In this document: positions 58,501-63,755 of the stretch, piece by piece
Layout: each line of letters begins with the position of its first letter
How positions within the stretch are numbered: the first letter of the stretch is position 1
Assembly (NCBI RefSeq): GCF_037042905.1
Contig: NC_087249.1
Span: 51,924,901-51,988,900, forward strand
DNA length: 64,000 nt
DNA from: Lytechinus pictus
Lineage: Eukaryota; Echinodermata; Echinoidea; Temnopleuroida; Toxopneustidae
Direction: 5' to 3'
The notes under the pieces: model-generated
The model's database searches: none
What the model was told of the DNA's origin: nothing
The model's input: the letters and a program-made list of their open reading frames with translations, nothing else
Program-made: the position numbers and the translations under genes

Positions 58501-59988
58501 CTGTCAGTCTTATATTGCATGCTATCCCACAGTGATTTGTACACCGTTTGAGCAGAGGGAACTGTAATTGGTTTATATGAGTATTTATACAACTGGGATT
58601 AGTATTTTGGCCAAAGAAAATTAGTGTTAGTTAGCCTACTTTGTCTCAAAATTATCTATATTGAGAGAAAATTGACAGTATCTTCAGGTTTACCTTTGTT
58701 TTGCTACTACCTGGCTCGAAACAAGAGACTGTAAGAGGGAAATCATTTTTGTGCTCCTACCCAACTGATAATTAGGTTTAGGTTGCTCTTAGGTTACAGT
58801 GCTTCTCTGTAGTTGAATATGAGTTAAGATAGTTAATTGGGTTTTGGTTAAGTATATCACAATGTGATAGTCCTGAAAAGGACTGTTCGCAATCTTCTGT
58901 AATTAATGGGTAGCTGCAGGTTCAAGGAAAGGAACTTATTATGAAGCCTTTGTGGAAATGGTAAAGTTTAAACAATAAATTAAAACATTAAATTGCCAGA
59001 AAGAAGAACAAGTTATATTTCCATTTAAAAAAAATCAAAATGTCATGTATTTTTAATCTTTACATATGATAAAAAAAAATCAGAATTTTTTTCTCTTATT
59101 CAAATCAACTTTTTTTATTTAGATGGAATTCCCCTTAAACATGTATGGTGGTACTTGAATGGTATATGCATTATATGTACATTGTAATCAGCTTGCGATA
59201 TTCTTGCTACCAACTAGCTTAAAACAAGAGACTTTAAAGAATACATATATTTCTGAAAACCTACAGAAGACATTAATTGAGGTTGAAGCTGTTCTAAGTT
59301 TGTATACTTATATAACATTATCAGCCCTTGAATGGTCTTTTATTCACCTATAGTTTATTTATTTTATTTGGTTCTCTGTTTCTCACATCCTATTCCTTTG
59401 CTATTTTGTCTCTTTGTTTATTATTGTACATAATATTCTTCATGTTGAAATTAAGTCACTAGGGGCTTGCCTCTTAATACAAACATTGCTTTTTAGCCAA
59501 ACTTCCTCTGTACCGTTACTTCCTTTTTGTCTTAGCTTAATCAGATTTGTTCTTGTTAAATTGCAACTTTTTTAATTCAGTCACCGATTTTCTCACGGAA
59601 TATGTTGTTTATTATTGAACTTTTATGTTTGACTTTTATGTTTGAAAGGAAATATTTTCTTGATGGAAAGGTATATTATATATAAATCTATCAATATATC
59701 AGATACATTTCTGTTACAATCGGCTTTCAACGTCCATGCAACTGAATACAGTATACTTGATACACCAGAAAACAAGAAATCAGCGCTACTTTTGTGTAAT
59801 AATCAAGAATATCCTTTTCGTTTTTTTTCTTGTAGGAAGTGATTGGAGGCCTTCTTGATGTTGAACCTCGTCTCTGGAGACACCCGCCCAAGGAGAACTT
59901 TCAGGACCAGAGTAAACGAGTCCTGGAACTTAGTCAATGGTGGAAACCATTTGATTGGACTAAGAAAATTGATAGGGAGAAGAGTTGA
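22708..59988 (+). CDS. CWF19L2: CWF19-like protein 2 (spliceosomal, lariat turnover), 12 exons
   Basis: Twelve plus-strand exons, all in phase 0 with GT/AG sites, join into 893 codons ending TGA at 59986-59988; the human protein is of similar length. Domains in order: a Lys-rich N-terminus (residues 1-28), an acidic/Ser-rich piece, the family signature [14 protein letters not shown] (in exon 4), a long Arg/Asp/Ser-rich low-complexity exon (185-493) ending with [14 protein letters not shown], a central helix-rich part, and the CwfJ C-terminal domains 1 (about 676-782) and 2 (783-893). Domain 1 contains [20 protein letters not shown] and the HIT-like IVPMQH. Domain 2 contains [20 protein letters not shown] and QWWKPFDW. 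The family acts in late spliceosomes and lariat debranching. The ATG at 22708 follows a good acceptor (gtcag at 22699-22703). Human CWF19L2 has about 70 residues before the Lys-rich stretch, so upstream coding exons may exist that I could not find. Confidence 0.93.
23980..24102 (+). CDS. CWF19L2: CWF19L2 exon 2 (acidic/Ser/Pro)
   Basis: 41 codons between acceptor tatttcag|GAG and donor CAG|gtgagt. It encodes [18 protein letters not shown], then PPKAPSPDP, comparable to the Ser-rich EDEW-containing stretch after the Lys-rich region in vertebrate CWF19L2. Confidence 0.88.
24368..24939. mobile_element. TAAAGGAAACCAA inverted-repeat element
   Basis: Mirror ends TAAAGGAAACCAA and TTGGTTTCCTTTA, with long decayed inverted arms ('atcaaaatcggttatgaaataagc' against 'gcttattctataaccgattttgat'). 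Lies in CWF19L2 intron 3. Non-coding. Confidence 0.65.
25973..26106. mobile_element. Short GGCTC-TTTCATAAAACTTG inverted-repeat element
   Basis: The left end 'ggctcatttcataaaacttgt' is mirrored by 'acaagtctttatgaaatgggagcc'. It is a small non-coding palindromic element in CWF19L2 intron 3. Confidence 0.55.
26107..27140. other. Intron 3 sequence, no gene seen
   Basis: AT-rich intron with a purine-rich GGA/GGGA tract at about 26860-27030. The opposite-strand Pro/Ser-rich open frame across that tract is low-complexity and not credible as a gene. Confidence 0.6.
27141..27743. mobile_element. Decayed inverted-repeat element of the AGGTCAAGTCC type
   Basis: The left 'ttaggtcaagtccgacac' and the right 'gtagacttggcctttaaa' are imperfect mirrors. 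The architecture and size resemble the better preserved element at 56991-57568. Confidence 0.4.
27744..29909. other. Intron 3 sequence with weak repeat traces
   Basis: No gene seen. A partly palindromic unit at about 28094-28372 begins 'ggtcaggaaatcgcgtaacc' and ends 'gcccgcgacc'. The segment at 28885-28990 resembles 62330-62420. A decayed TTTCATAAA-type element lies near 29510-29640, and a G run at 29108-29122. Confidence 0.5.
29910..30399. mobile_element. TAAAGTGGAAGTTCACCCT inverted-repeat element
   Basis: The ends TAAAGTGGAAGTTCACCCT and 'agggtgaaattccccttta' are mirrored. It ends 61 bp downstream of the stop codon of the nested minus-strand gene. It contains the first AATAAA on that strand (30304-30299). 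Confidence 0.65.
30299..30304 (-). terminator. Candidate poly(A) signal of the nested gene
   Basis: AATAAA on the minus strand, the first one downstream of the stop codon (about 157 nt). It lies inside the inverted-repeat element at 29910-30399. Assignment is inference from position only. Confidence 0.3.
30461..33049 (-). CDS. Nested single-exon ORF, unrecognised acidic/proline-rich nuclear-looking protein (862 aa)
   Basis: An uninterrupted frame of 862 codons runs antisense to CWF19L2 intron 3. The start is the ATG at 33049-33047: an in-frame TAA lies 15 nt upstream, and a splice-acceptor-like tttttgacag ends 3 nt before it, so a 5'UTR intron is likely. By eye the protein has an acidic block at about 85-133 ([25 protein letters not shown]), a Lys/Leu helical segment at about 140-207 ([33 protein letters not shown]), and a long Pro/Ala/Ser/Met-rich middle ([25 protein letters not shown] repeats). 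Near residue 785-830 is a probable coiled coil ([17 protein letters not shown]). The end is basic ([16 protein letters not shown]), a likely nuclear-localisation signal. I recognise no domain family. Such a long frame with clear compositional blocks is unlikely to be chance. It could be a regulatory or chromatin protein, a retrogene, or a domesticated element product. Confidence 0.82.
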   Translation of the reverse strand: MKNQEDHLRGALKESIPSSSRETPPQGACTVLIVPNQEPPNTKGGEPSEGTMLVVNEDGWIKGEPSSPEGQAQPPKGGKSGTDNQQSSDEMSGAESDFDIDENDGDDEDDWVPDPSSDSDFEGDESEDNGGEGREAGNIEPIEVNPDEPLTNEILKKIMEVVYGVPKPNLDTLVLLKEQMDERPKLKLKLLKDLQRGHSIFKKRHRSDQQRIHVVKKQYIQTPSPVPESIESTVPQWTPHQPLTLERATAHLAAQHGKGENNTLPNPPSAPANYRVPNPAMVPVFNILPNAPRASVNILSNTRAPVNILPRTAPAPVHVPGPALAPGLVPAHALPFSQIQLPRIQPGLPHMLQMPQILQMPQMSQTLYRPIAPKPPLLHVAPRTPPQNTVMKKAPDLPAQPKVTAPSSSLPSRTIAVPVLPTLPSAAVTSTSSSSPINPESNVPKNTEKTQETIRFKDESSPQTRAVFMPEKRIVNIPELHPSPTGSLDVLVPVDATGQMKEPFMGIPLDSCKILFNSDSEDEETDTNEATGKDTPSRRSNDPSLPGQSSSPNPQLRISTAPGIPPNPSRIIPPGMVPVGLAPASARPSGVFPSDMFPPGSIPPGMVPIALPPNALHYPVPGPHVKCTCPPGTRPPGPPVHSLLHLQPEDMKKINTVGVYSPAMNHQSETSDMRNESPSISPVNDRRAESPGIKIASVRSCKSEENPIGDASPSLKESVDPGESPSKATKEGLGNHPGSLLTVILPKSAKGHYKNKHNSKALFQPSSADLKEVHNPATKVDLGLVWNEISLLRSEIHLIKTKVASDIHNIRTDMEDFVKIVGARLGITPVPQQNKTVQGNERESDGKRKREDHQSSRKQAKV
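33171..33371. mobile_element. Half of a TTAAAGAGGAAGTCCACCCT element
   Basis: Starts TTAAAGAGGAAGTCCACCCT and contains 'gaaaatttcatcaaagttgg', words shared with the element at 56991-57568. The right arm is missing where the next element begins. It lies about 120 bp upstream of the nested gene's start. Confidence 0.45.
33372..33549. mobile_element. GGTGGGTGTTTCATAAAGCTG hairpin element
   Basis: The ends GGTGGGTGTTTCATAAAGCT and 'agctttatgaaacacccacc' are exact mirrors. Inside, 'gactttacgcacgactgg' is mirrored by 'ccagtcgtgcgtaaagtc'. 178 bp, non-coding. Confidence 0.75.
33745..34059 (-). mobile_element. tRNA-derived SINE
   Basis: On the minus strand, from 34059, it has a box-A-like CAGTGGATTAGTC and a perfect box B GGTTCGAATCC about 35 nt later, then a unique body, and ends in a (TTA)n tail at 33769-33745. 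This head-body-tail arrangement is that of a Pol III-transcribed SINE. The family name is not known to me. Confidence 0.75.
34411..34640. mobile_element. Fragment of the GGAGAATGAAAC element family
   Basis: Shares 'ggagaatgaaact', 'gagatcctcccattggcaat' and 'gatgtcac' with the complete element at 10281-10893. Only one arm is present. Confidence 0.55.
34845..35080. mobile_element. GGGCCC-GTCTTACAAAG inverted-repeat element, copy 1
   Basis: Bounded by 'gggccctgtcttacaaag' and 'ctttgtaagacggggccc'. The interior matches copy 2 at 53134-53407 ('cctttgtttacaaaggacat', 'gatggatttccatagagttg'). It splits a degenerate array of 'ccagttggtctaat' units (34790-34844 and 35085-35275). Confidence 0.7.
35276..37087. 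other. Intron 3 sequence, no gene seen
   Basis: Contains G runs near 35351 and 35626, a tRNA-like segment at 36468-36540 (listed separately) and AT-rich sequence. Short frames here lack coding features. Confidence 0.5.
36468..36540 (+). other. tRNA-like sequence (probable SINE head or tRNA relic)
   Basis: Box A TGGCTCAATGGATAA (36476-36490) and box B GGTTCGAGTCC (36520-36530) are correctly spaced, and a T8 tract follows at about 36547. The 4-bp stem ACGC/GCGT could form an anticodon arm, but the acceptor stem does not pair. I do not call a functional tRNA. Confidence 0.4.
37088..37982. mobile_element. CCCGGG-ended element, family A, copy 3, with nested insertion
   Basis: Left G run then CACTTCCATTGATGAGTGG; the right end mirrors it to CCCGGG at 37982. 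Interior family words include 'acatacgtaacgtaataagg' and ACTTGTTAAGG. A 325-bp insertion (37464-37788) flanked by TTGTTTA interrupts it. The outer target duplication is not recognisable and the left CCCGGG is lost. Confidence 0.75.
37464..37788 (-). mobile_element. Retroposed fragment with (TAAA)n tail inside family A copy 3
   Basis: Direct repeat TTGTTTA at 37457-37463 and 37789-37795. The left edge is a TTTA repeat, i.e. a (TAAA)n tail read on the minus strand, as expected for a SINE or LINE 3' end. The removed sequence restores the family A word CTTGTTTAGGGG. Confidence 0.6.
38490..38901. mobile_element. CCCGGG-ended element, family C
   Basis: 412 bp. The left CCCGGGGGGAGTCAAATATA is mirrored on the right by 'cacttgactgcccccc' to CCCGGG. 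Mirror words 'acatgcatgac' and 'gtcacgcatgt' continue inward. Flanking 8-mers CTGAAAAG and ATGAAAGG match at 6 of 8 positions. It differs from family A apart from the extreme ends. Non-coding. Confidence 0.6.
38926..41280. mobile_element. CCCGGG-type element, family B, copy 2 (split by the giant palindrome)
   Basis: The left part (38926-39396) matches copy 1 at 20071-21405. The extreme right end GAGTGCCCCCCCCCCCGG (from about 41263) is the mirror of the copy 1 left end. Flanks TCTATATA and TCTATACC match at 6 of 8 bases. A 1.86-kb palindromic element is inserted about 17 bp from the right end. Confidence 0.6.
39397..41256. mobile_element. 1.86-kb near-perfect palindrome (giant hairpin element) with target duplication
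   Basis: The left arm, about 39397-40272, and the right arm, about 40398-41256, are near-identical reverse complements separated by about 125 bp. The arms carry (TA)n tracts and a purine-rich GAGAGAGAG. An exact direct repeat ATACTGAG (9 bp if the preceding C is counted) flanks the whole at 39388-39396 and 41257-41265. Each terminus carries two tandem copies of a GGGACAACTCGGACC-like motif. No ORF beyond short mirrored frames. The foldback shape, variable outer repeats and 8-bp duplication recall the TU foldback elements of sea urchins. That link is from memory of the family description, not from a sequence comparison. Confidence 0.88.
41281..45375. other. Rest of CWF19L2 intron 3, no gene seen
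   Basis: AT-rich intron with a TTATTG/TTATTA simple tract at about 42330-42465 and a G run at 42857. I see no further exon or element that I can support. Confidence 0.5.
45376..45504 (+). CDS. CWF19L2: CWF19L2 exon 3
   Basis: 43 codons between acceptor ccctacag|GGG and donor TAT|gtgagt. It encodes [20 protein letters not shown], then a charged helix [18 protein letters not shown]. Open and in phase with the exons on both sides. Confidence 0.88.
45745..47935. repeat. 39-bp minisatellite, roughly 40 copies
   Basis: The unit is about 39 bp: 'aataaggtgcctaagaaaa' followed by 'tagaattggcttacacttta'. It is imperfectly repeated across 1.6 kb of array sequence, not counting the transposon at 45957-46512. 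Because 39 is a multiple of 3, it creates repetitive open frames ([13 protein letters not shown]-like), which are not genes. Lies in CWF19L2 intron 4. Confidence 0.9.
45957..46512. mobile_element. CCCGGG-ended element, family A, copy 4, inside the minisatellite
   Basis: 556 bp, flanked by exact ACTTTGAA at 45949-45956 and 46513-46520. The left CCCGGGGGGGCCACTTACAT and the right 'gaatggaagtggccccccc' to CCCGGG are mirrored. It contains GTTACGTACGTAACGTG. It is the best preserved copy. The target duplication is itself a piece of the 39-bp unit, so the element landed in an existing array. Confidence 0.9.
48016..48231 (+). CDS. CWF19L2: CWF19L2 exon 4 with the [14 protein letters not shown] signature
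   Basis: 72 codons between acceptor ttgtgcag|TCT and donor GGG|gtaagt. It encodes [35 protein letters not shown] and [10 protein letters not shown]. This block is highly conserved in CWF19L2 proteins and is the strongest identifier outside the C-terminal domains. Confidence 0.95.
48801..49727 (+). CDS. CWF19L2: CWF19L2 exon 5, long Arg/Asp/Ser-rich exon
   Basis: 309 codons between acceptor tttgacag|TCT and donor GAG|gtatga. It encodes [20 protein letters not shown], then a charged low-complexity region of RD/RE/DD dipeptides. A loose repeat follows: [32 protein letters not shown]. It ends with [20 protein letters not shown] and VKAEIMGNE, which matches the conserved vertebrate block before the central region. 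Confidence 0.93.
49735..49852. repeat. (GAT)n-type microsatellite
   Basis: Interrupted GATGAT triplets directly after the exon 5 donor, in intron 6 of the transcript order used here. Confidence 0.85.
50075..51952 (+). pseudogene. 5'-truncated LINE with reverse transcriptase remnants (L1/Tx1-like)
   Basis: The first frame (from 50085) contains the reverse transcriptase catalytic motif YADD at 50175-50186 ([15 protein letters not shown]), then [32 protein letters not shown] and [10 protein letters not shown]. It is thrown out of frame in an ATT-repeat expansion near 50715-50740. The second frame (50774-51535) continues the C-terminal part and meets an in-frame TAA at 51533, inside a CTFCYT...HFFYFC-type C/H motif. 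The same frame is open again to 51871. An A-rich tail lies at about 51942-51952. L1/Tx1-type affinity is inferred. It is dead on arrival by truncation and mutation. Confidence 0.85.
52104..52343 (+). CDS. CWF19L2: CWF19L2 exon 6
   Basis: 80 codons between acceptor ctcgacag|GCC and donor AAT|gtgagt. It encodes [20 protein letters not shown], then [17 protein letters not shown] and GGKKMKKKN. The [15 protein letters not shown] block corresponds to EVILVRTDQSGRVWP in the human protein. Confidence 0.95.
52958..53098 (+). CDS. CWF19L2: CWF19L2 exon 7
   Basis: 47 codons between acceptor ttgcatag|ATT and donor AAG|gtaatc. It encodes [20 protein letters not shown], then [12 protein letters not shown] and [10 protein letters not shown]. 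It is a conserved charged stretch of the family. Confidence 0.94.
53134..53407. mobile_element. GGGCCC-GTCTTACAAAG inverted-repeat element, copy 2
   Basis: Begins 'gggcccccgtcttacaaaga' and ends 'ctttgtaagatggggccc'. The interior matches 34845-35080. It starts 35 bp after the CWF19L2 exon 7 donor. Confidence 0.7.
54098..54310 (+). CDS. CWF19L2: CWF19L2 exon 8, start of CwfJ domain 1
   Basis: 71 codons between acceptor tcaaacag|AAA and donor AAG|gtaatt. It encodes [20 protein letters not shown], then the Cys pair CPFC in [20 protein letters not shown] and LGLK. CPFC is the zinc-type start of the CwfJ C-terminal domain 1. Confidence 0.95.
55038..55154 (+). CDS. CWF19L2: CWF19L2 exon 9, HIT-like core
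   Basis: 39 codons between acceptor ttttcag|GTG and donor CAG|gtaagt. It encodes [20 protein letters not shown], then [19 protein letters not shown]. It corresponds to the HIT-like part; only one His of the classic histidine triad is visible (PMQH). Confidence 0.95.
55960..56045 (-). other. tRNA-like/SINE fragment
   Basis: On the minus strand a box B GGTTCGAATCC (in 'gggattcgaacc' at 56009-56020) is followed by 'cactggttcc'. No clear box A precedes it at the expected distance. Probably a decayed SINE head. Confidence 0.3.
56377..56532 (+). CDS. CWF19L2: CWF19L2 exon 10, end of CwfJ domain 1
   Basis: 52 codons between acceptor ttctcag|GTG and donor AAG|gtaagc. It encodes [20 protein letters not shown], then [20 protein letters not shown] and [10 protein letters not shown]. 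It aligns throughout with the human protein. Confidence 0.96.
56991..57568. mobile_element. TAAAGGTCAAGTCCACCC inverted-repeat element
   Basis: TAAAGGTCAAGTCCACCCC is mirrored by 'gggtggacttgtccttta'. Long inner arms include 'gaaaatttcatcaaaatcga' and its mirror. Non-coding, intron of CWF19L2. The same family is fragmentary at 33171. Confidence 0.75.
57672..57940. repeat. (GAT)n-type microsatellite
   Basis: About 270 bp of interrupted GAT/GAG triplets in an intron. The Asp-rich and Met-rich open frames here are repeat artefacts. Confidence 0.9.
58254..58436 (+). CDS. CWF19L2: CWF19L2 exon 11, CwfJ domain 2
   Basis: 61 codons between acceptor gtttacag|AAA and donor AAG|gtaaga. It encodes [20 protein letters not shown], then [20 protein letters not shown] and [16 protein letters not shown]. 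This is the most conserved part of the CwfJ C-terminal domain 2. Confidence 0.96.
58437..59835. other. CWF19L2 last intron, nothing recognised
   Basis: AT-rich intron without exons, inverted-repeat elements or other structure that I can support. Confidence 0.5.
59836..59988 (+). CDS. CWF19L2: CWF19L2 terminal exon
   Basis: 50 codons plus TGA after acceptor tcttgtag|GAA. It encodes [20 protein letters not shown], then [20 protein letters not shown] and KKIDREKS. The end of the coding sequence is part of a tandem repeat that continues in the 3'UTR. Confidence 0.95.
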   Translation, partial: EVIGGLLDVEPRLWRHPPKENFQDQSKRVLELSQWWKPFDWTKKIDREKS

Positions 59989-60222
59989 AGACCTGCCGGG
60001 TCTCAATTTTATGTGAAACCAGCAGGTTAAAGTCTAGGAACCCTGCCAGTGATATAACCCTGCCATTGGACTAGGAAAATTGAGGTGGAGAAGAGTTGAA
60101 TCATGGAGGCAAGCCAGGTCTCAATTTTAGGCCAAACCAGAAGTTGAAGTTAAAGTCCAGGAATTTTGTTAGGGTTGGAACCCTTTGATTGGTCTTAGAA
60201 AATTGATCGGGAGAAGAGTTGA
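59935..60222 (+). repeat. Tandem repeat of the CWF19L2 coding end in its 3'UTR
   Basis: The segment 'attggactaagaaaattga' followed by 'gagaagagttga' (last codons and stop, 59953-59988) recurs in diverged form at 60065-60099 and 60187-60222. The linking words 'gtctcaattttat/agg', 'aaaccagcagg/aag' and 'aaagtctaggaa' also repeat. The unit is about 112-122 bp, three copies, the third partial. Confidence 0.8.
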
Positions 60223-60361
60223 TGATTGTTGAACCGTGGAGATATGTGCTATGATGGAGTTTACTACTGTTTTGACTGCCCTGGGCCCTGTTAACATAAC
60301 ACTTAATGATTGATCTTGGGGCTGATTTTAATGATAGATTGCATTGACTATTGTATATTAT

Positions 60362-60767
60362 CAATTCGGTGGATTCACAATATGGTGCGCCATGTATCAG
60401 TTGCAGTGAACAGGCCAACTGTCTTACTTCGCGGTCCACATCACGCAGGCAGCGCACAGTGCTAGTGTACTGTTATGTAACTGTGATGCTTAATAAAATG
60501 AAAACCATATGGCAAAAGCGGAGGAACAATTCACTGAAAACGGTATAAATTTGGCAAAGAAATATGCGAGCAATTTTTTTTCCCATCTCCTGGACACTAG
60601 ACAGCATATGCCAACCGGCTGAGCCGCATCAGCCAACACTGAATAATCACATGCATGCATGCACTATAGTACTAGCAGGCACAACAGATGTAAACTTTTT
60701 CCCATGAGGCATTGCCTGTCCGCTGCAATTGATAGATGGCGCACCGTATTGTGAATCCACCGAATTG
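60362..60767. mobile_element. CAATTCGGTGGATTCACAAT inverted-repeat element in the CWF19L2 3' region
   Basis: The left CAATTCGGTGGATTCACAAT and the right 'attgtgaatccaccgaattg' are exact mirrors, continuing into 'ggtgcgccat'. It contains an AATAAA (60492-60497). Non-coding. Confidence 0.7.
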
Positions 60768-60854
60768 TAGAACTCGGCCCAACGATCAGTCGCCATTCTT
60801 ACTGTGTACAGGGACTGATACACTTTGCCCAACCCTGAAATATACTGGATCTGG

Positions 60855-61245
60855 GAGACATCCTCCCTTTGGCAATGCGACAAAGATGTATGGTGTCAAA
60901 TGAACAACTTCCCCATTATTTACGTCCATATTTCACTTTCATTGTCAGTTTTAATATGTCTATTTGTATGTGTTATTTTTATTATTTTTTATGGGAGGAC
61001 AATGTACTATCATTAGAATGATCAAAAGAAATGTTCTGGCGGATATTTTGTTCAGGTTCCAAAGAAGAGTTTTTCATGGGTGACGTCACACATCGCGGTC
61101 ACATTTCCAAAAGGAAGATCTCAACATTCAAATGCTCATGACATTATTTTTACTTGTCCAATTGTTCTCAAACTTTCATAAACTGTATTCTTTAATTTTC
61201 TGTTTTCACACAAGCTGACTTGTTCCAAGGATTTCTTTCTCTTTA
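60855..61245. mobile_element. Partial GGAGAATGAAAC-family element
   Basis: Shares 'cctttggcaatgcgac', 'gatgta', 'tcaacattcaaatgctcatg' and the 'aaggatttctttctctttaa' end with 10281-10893. The left end is truncated. Confidence 0.5.
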
Positions 61246-61251
61246 AATCTG

Positions 61252-61397
61252 GGGCCTGTTTCATAGAGGGTTACAACTGTTGTAACTTTGCCATTTATGG
61301 CAACTACCATAGCAACAGGGCTCAGCAGCCAATCAAAATCAAGGATACCCGGCAGTTGCCATAATGGCTCAGTTATAACTCTTTATGAAACAGGCCT
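61252..61397. mobile_element. GGGCCTGTTTCATA inverted-repeat element
   Basis: 'gggcctgtttcatagagggtt' is mirrored by 'aactctttatgaaacaggcc'. Related to 3395-3541. Confidence 0.6.
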
Positions 61398-61535
61398 CTG
61401 GTCTGAAAAACTTGGGAGATTATGCAGATTCAATTCTATGACAGAAGTGTAGTTAAATGATCAGTGGAATTTTTAAATGTATTTAATACCATTTGCAAAC
61501 GGATATTTCCTATTTTTAACCTCTTGCTATTTGTG

Positions 61536-61541
61536 AATAAA
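61536..61541 (+). terminator. Candidate CWF19L2 poly(A) signal
   Basis: AATAAA on the plus strand, about 1.55 kb after the stop codon. An earlier AATAAA (60492) lies within a mobile element. Which is used cannot be told from sequence alone. Confidence 0.3.
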
Positions 61542-61734
61542 TTAATTAAGATGGATATTTTGTTACTGATTCTCTTTATTTGAACTGATATCTTCAAATA
61601 TCCTGTTGTAATCTCTCTCCAATTGTCATCTATTTTTCTTTCTCTCTCCTTTCTCTTCCCCCCCCCCTCCCCCTCTCTCTTGACAATGATACAAAATCAG
61701 ACTACAAATATCAAATATTGACTTTTTATTACAG

Positions 61735-61740
61735 AATCCA
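61735..61740 (-). terminator. Candidate poly(A) signal of the right-edge gene
   Basis: AATAAA on the minus strand (in 'ctgtaataaaaag'), 1.8 kb downstream of the stop at 63576. The interval 61741-63575 contains no other gene and is plausibly its 3'UTR. It would leave the two convergent genes ending within about 200 bp of each other. Confidence 0.3.
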
Positions 61741-63575
61741 AATTGTAAGGATTTTTTTTTCAACATAAATGAAAATATATATTTTTTACATTCCTGAGAA
61801 CAAATAATTGTCATCAATAAATAAAATATCTTTTTCTTTTTACACATGTACATTACTTGCATTTTATGCAACTTTAAGTAAATTATGATGTACACAGACA
61901 CATATATATATGAAGATTAATTACAATCCTTTAGAATAGAAACATGTCATCACAGAGTCCATGAATACAGAGATATCTTAAGTTAATTCTTAAACAGAAC
62001 ATTTACTATCATAAGGCAAATCTTACCTTGTTTGAATACAAAACAAGAACATTATTTTAGGGAAAAAGAAAGATACATAAAGTACATATTTACTGAATCG
62101 CAATTTACATTCAAGAATAAAGGATATGCCAACAATAAAAATATAATCCTGTCATGTCCTCTGATCATTTTAAGGTTGATTGAAGTACTTAACTCACTTA
62201 AGCCAGTTTGAGATTTTTGTACCCAAATAATATCTACATATTGTAAACAGGCCCCAAAAGCGAAAAGGTAGTTTTGAAACTGTGGTTCCACACCATAATT
62301 CATGCAAATTTCTTGCATTCATCACATATATTGAGAATGCGTCTAACGATTGCACGCTTTTCTCACAGCCTGCCAAAGTGACATGCGTTACTGAGGTTAC
62401 AGATTTAATGAGCCTACCGTTTTTTAACTAACAAGTCCACCGATTGTGTTAATATACATCAATTGGGCTATTCAGAATGAATTGGAAGTGTCGCGTAGTA
62501 AAAGCGCCCATGAATTATTGGATGCTCTTAAAATATTGATTGCCATCTATAATATTTGATTCTGACAGCATTGAAGTGAGTGTAAATGATTCATTGGAGT
62601 TTATTTGTTTCATTGGAAACCATAAATCAAACTCCTCGCTATCTTCATTATTCAAGAAATGCGATACCTGCTACTTCTAATCTCCAAAACATTAACCCTT
62701 TGTCTCCCTTAAGGGGTGGCTTAAATTCAAAGTACAAAACATGGCCAAAGCAATGTAGAGGCTTCACTGTATGAGTTGGTCCAAACTTGATGTTTCCGCA
62801 AGTACATGTACATTCATGTTGCTTCATTCTGAGCCATGGTTACCTTCAGGATTTAGTTCGCCAATTTATTGACCTGAATAGAGAATTTTTTAAACAAAAG
62901 TATTCAATCTAGCGACCGGTATGAATCTTAAGTCAAATACTTATTTCCTATACTGGCTAAAGAGTTGCACAGACACTTCTATGACTTGATGCTATCACTT
63001 GATTCTTCCAACTCAGAGACAGTGTCCAGTCTATATTCCTATCAGAAACTCAATGAAATCAGAAAGATTTTCAAAAAACAATTCCATCCCAACAAAAAGT
63101 TGATTTGAATAAACAAACACCAGTACAGAAGTCCAATAACCTGAAAGCTTCAATTAATTTCAATTTATTTTCAAGAAGTAGTATTTTTTATTGCCTACCC
63201 TCCTACTTCCCCCTATAGCTATACCATTCATCCAGAACTAACACAAATACAGCAGTCCTATAACCTTATAGCTTCTTTGAATTTTATTTTATTCTCAAGA
63301 AGTACCATCTCTTTCTCCTTGCCTACCCATCTGCTTGACCATACCATTCCCTATACCATTCATCTGGAACTGACACCCATACATCTGTGCTATAACCAGT
63401 CAGATTCTAAGGGTTTTATTTTCAAGAAGGATCACACCGACACTCTTTGTCCTATTTGTCTTTCAAGGCACCCTCCTACACTTCCTTCTATTTTTGATAT
63501 ATATCAAAAATGAAACTCCCATACAGCATACCTGCGCTTCTATCTCGTAGTATTCAATTTGGCCCTATATACCGC

Positions 63576-63755
63576 CTAGTCTACTTGTGCCATGTCCTCC
63601 AAGTCTTCTACTGTGTTCTCCGAGTTTTGTACCCTGGGTAGCTCATTCTCCAAGTTTTGTACCTCCATGTTCTGTTCCCTGAGAAGCCTTTCCTCCAAGT
63701 TTTGTACCCTTTCTTCCAACAATGTGACCCTAGTCTCCAGATCAGTCTGAGCATC
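63576..63755 (-). CDS. Terminal exon of an unidentified gene with coiled-coil C-terminus
   Basis: Minus-strand exon of 59 codons plus TAG after acceptor tatcaacag|GAT. It encodes DAQTDLETRVTLLEERVQNL, EERLLREQNMEVQNLENE, and an acidic end VEDLEDMAQVD. Leu and Val recur at heptad-like spacing, so a coiled coil is likely. The DNA contains three imperfect repeats of GTACAAAACTTGGAGA-like sequence (VQNLE). The protein is not identifiable from this fragment; the rest of the gene lies right of the window or in its last 250 bp. Confidence 0.65.
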   Translation of the reverse strand, partial: DAQTDLETRVTLLEERVQNLEERLLREQNMEVQNLENELPRVQNSENTVEDLEDMAQVD

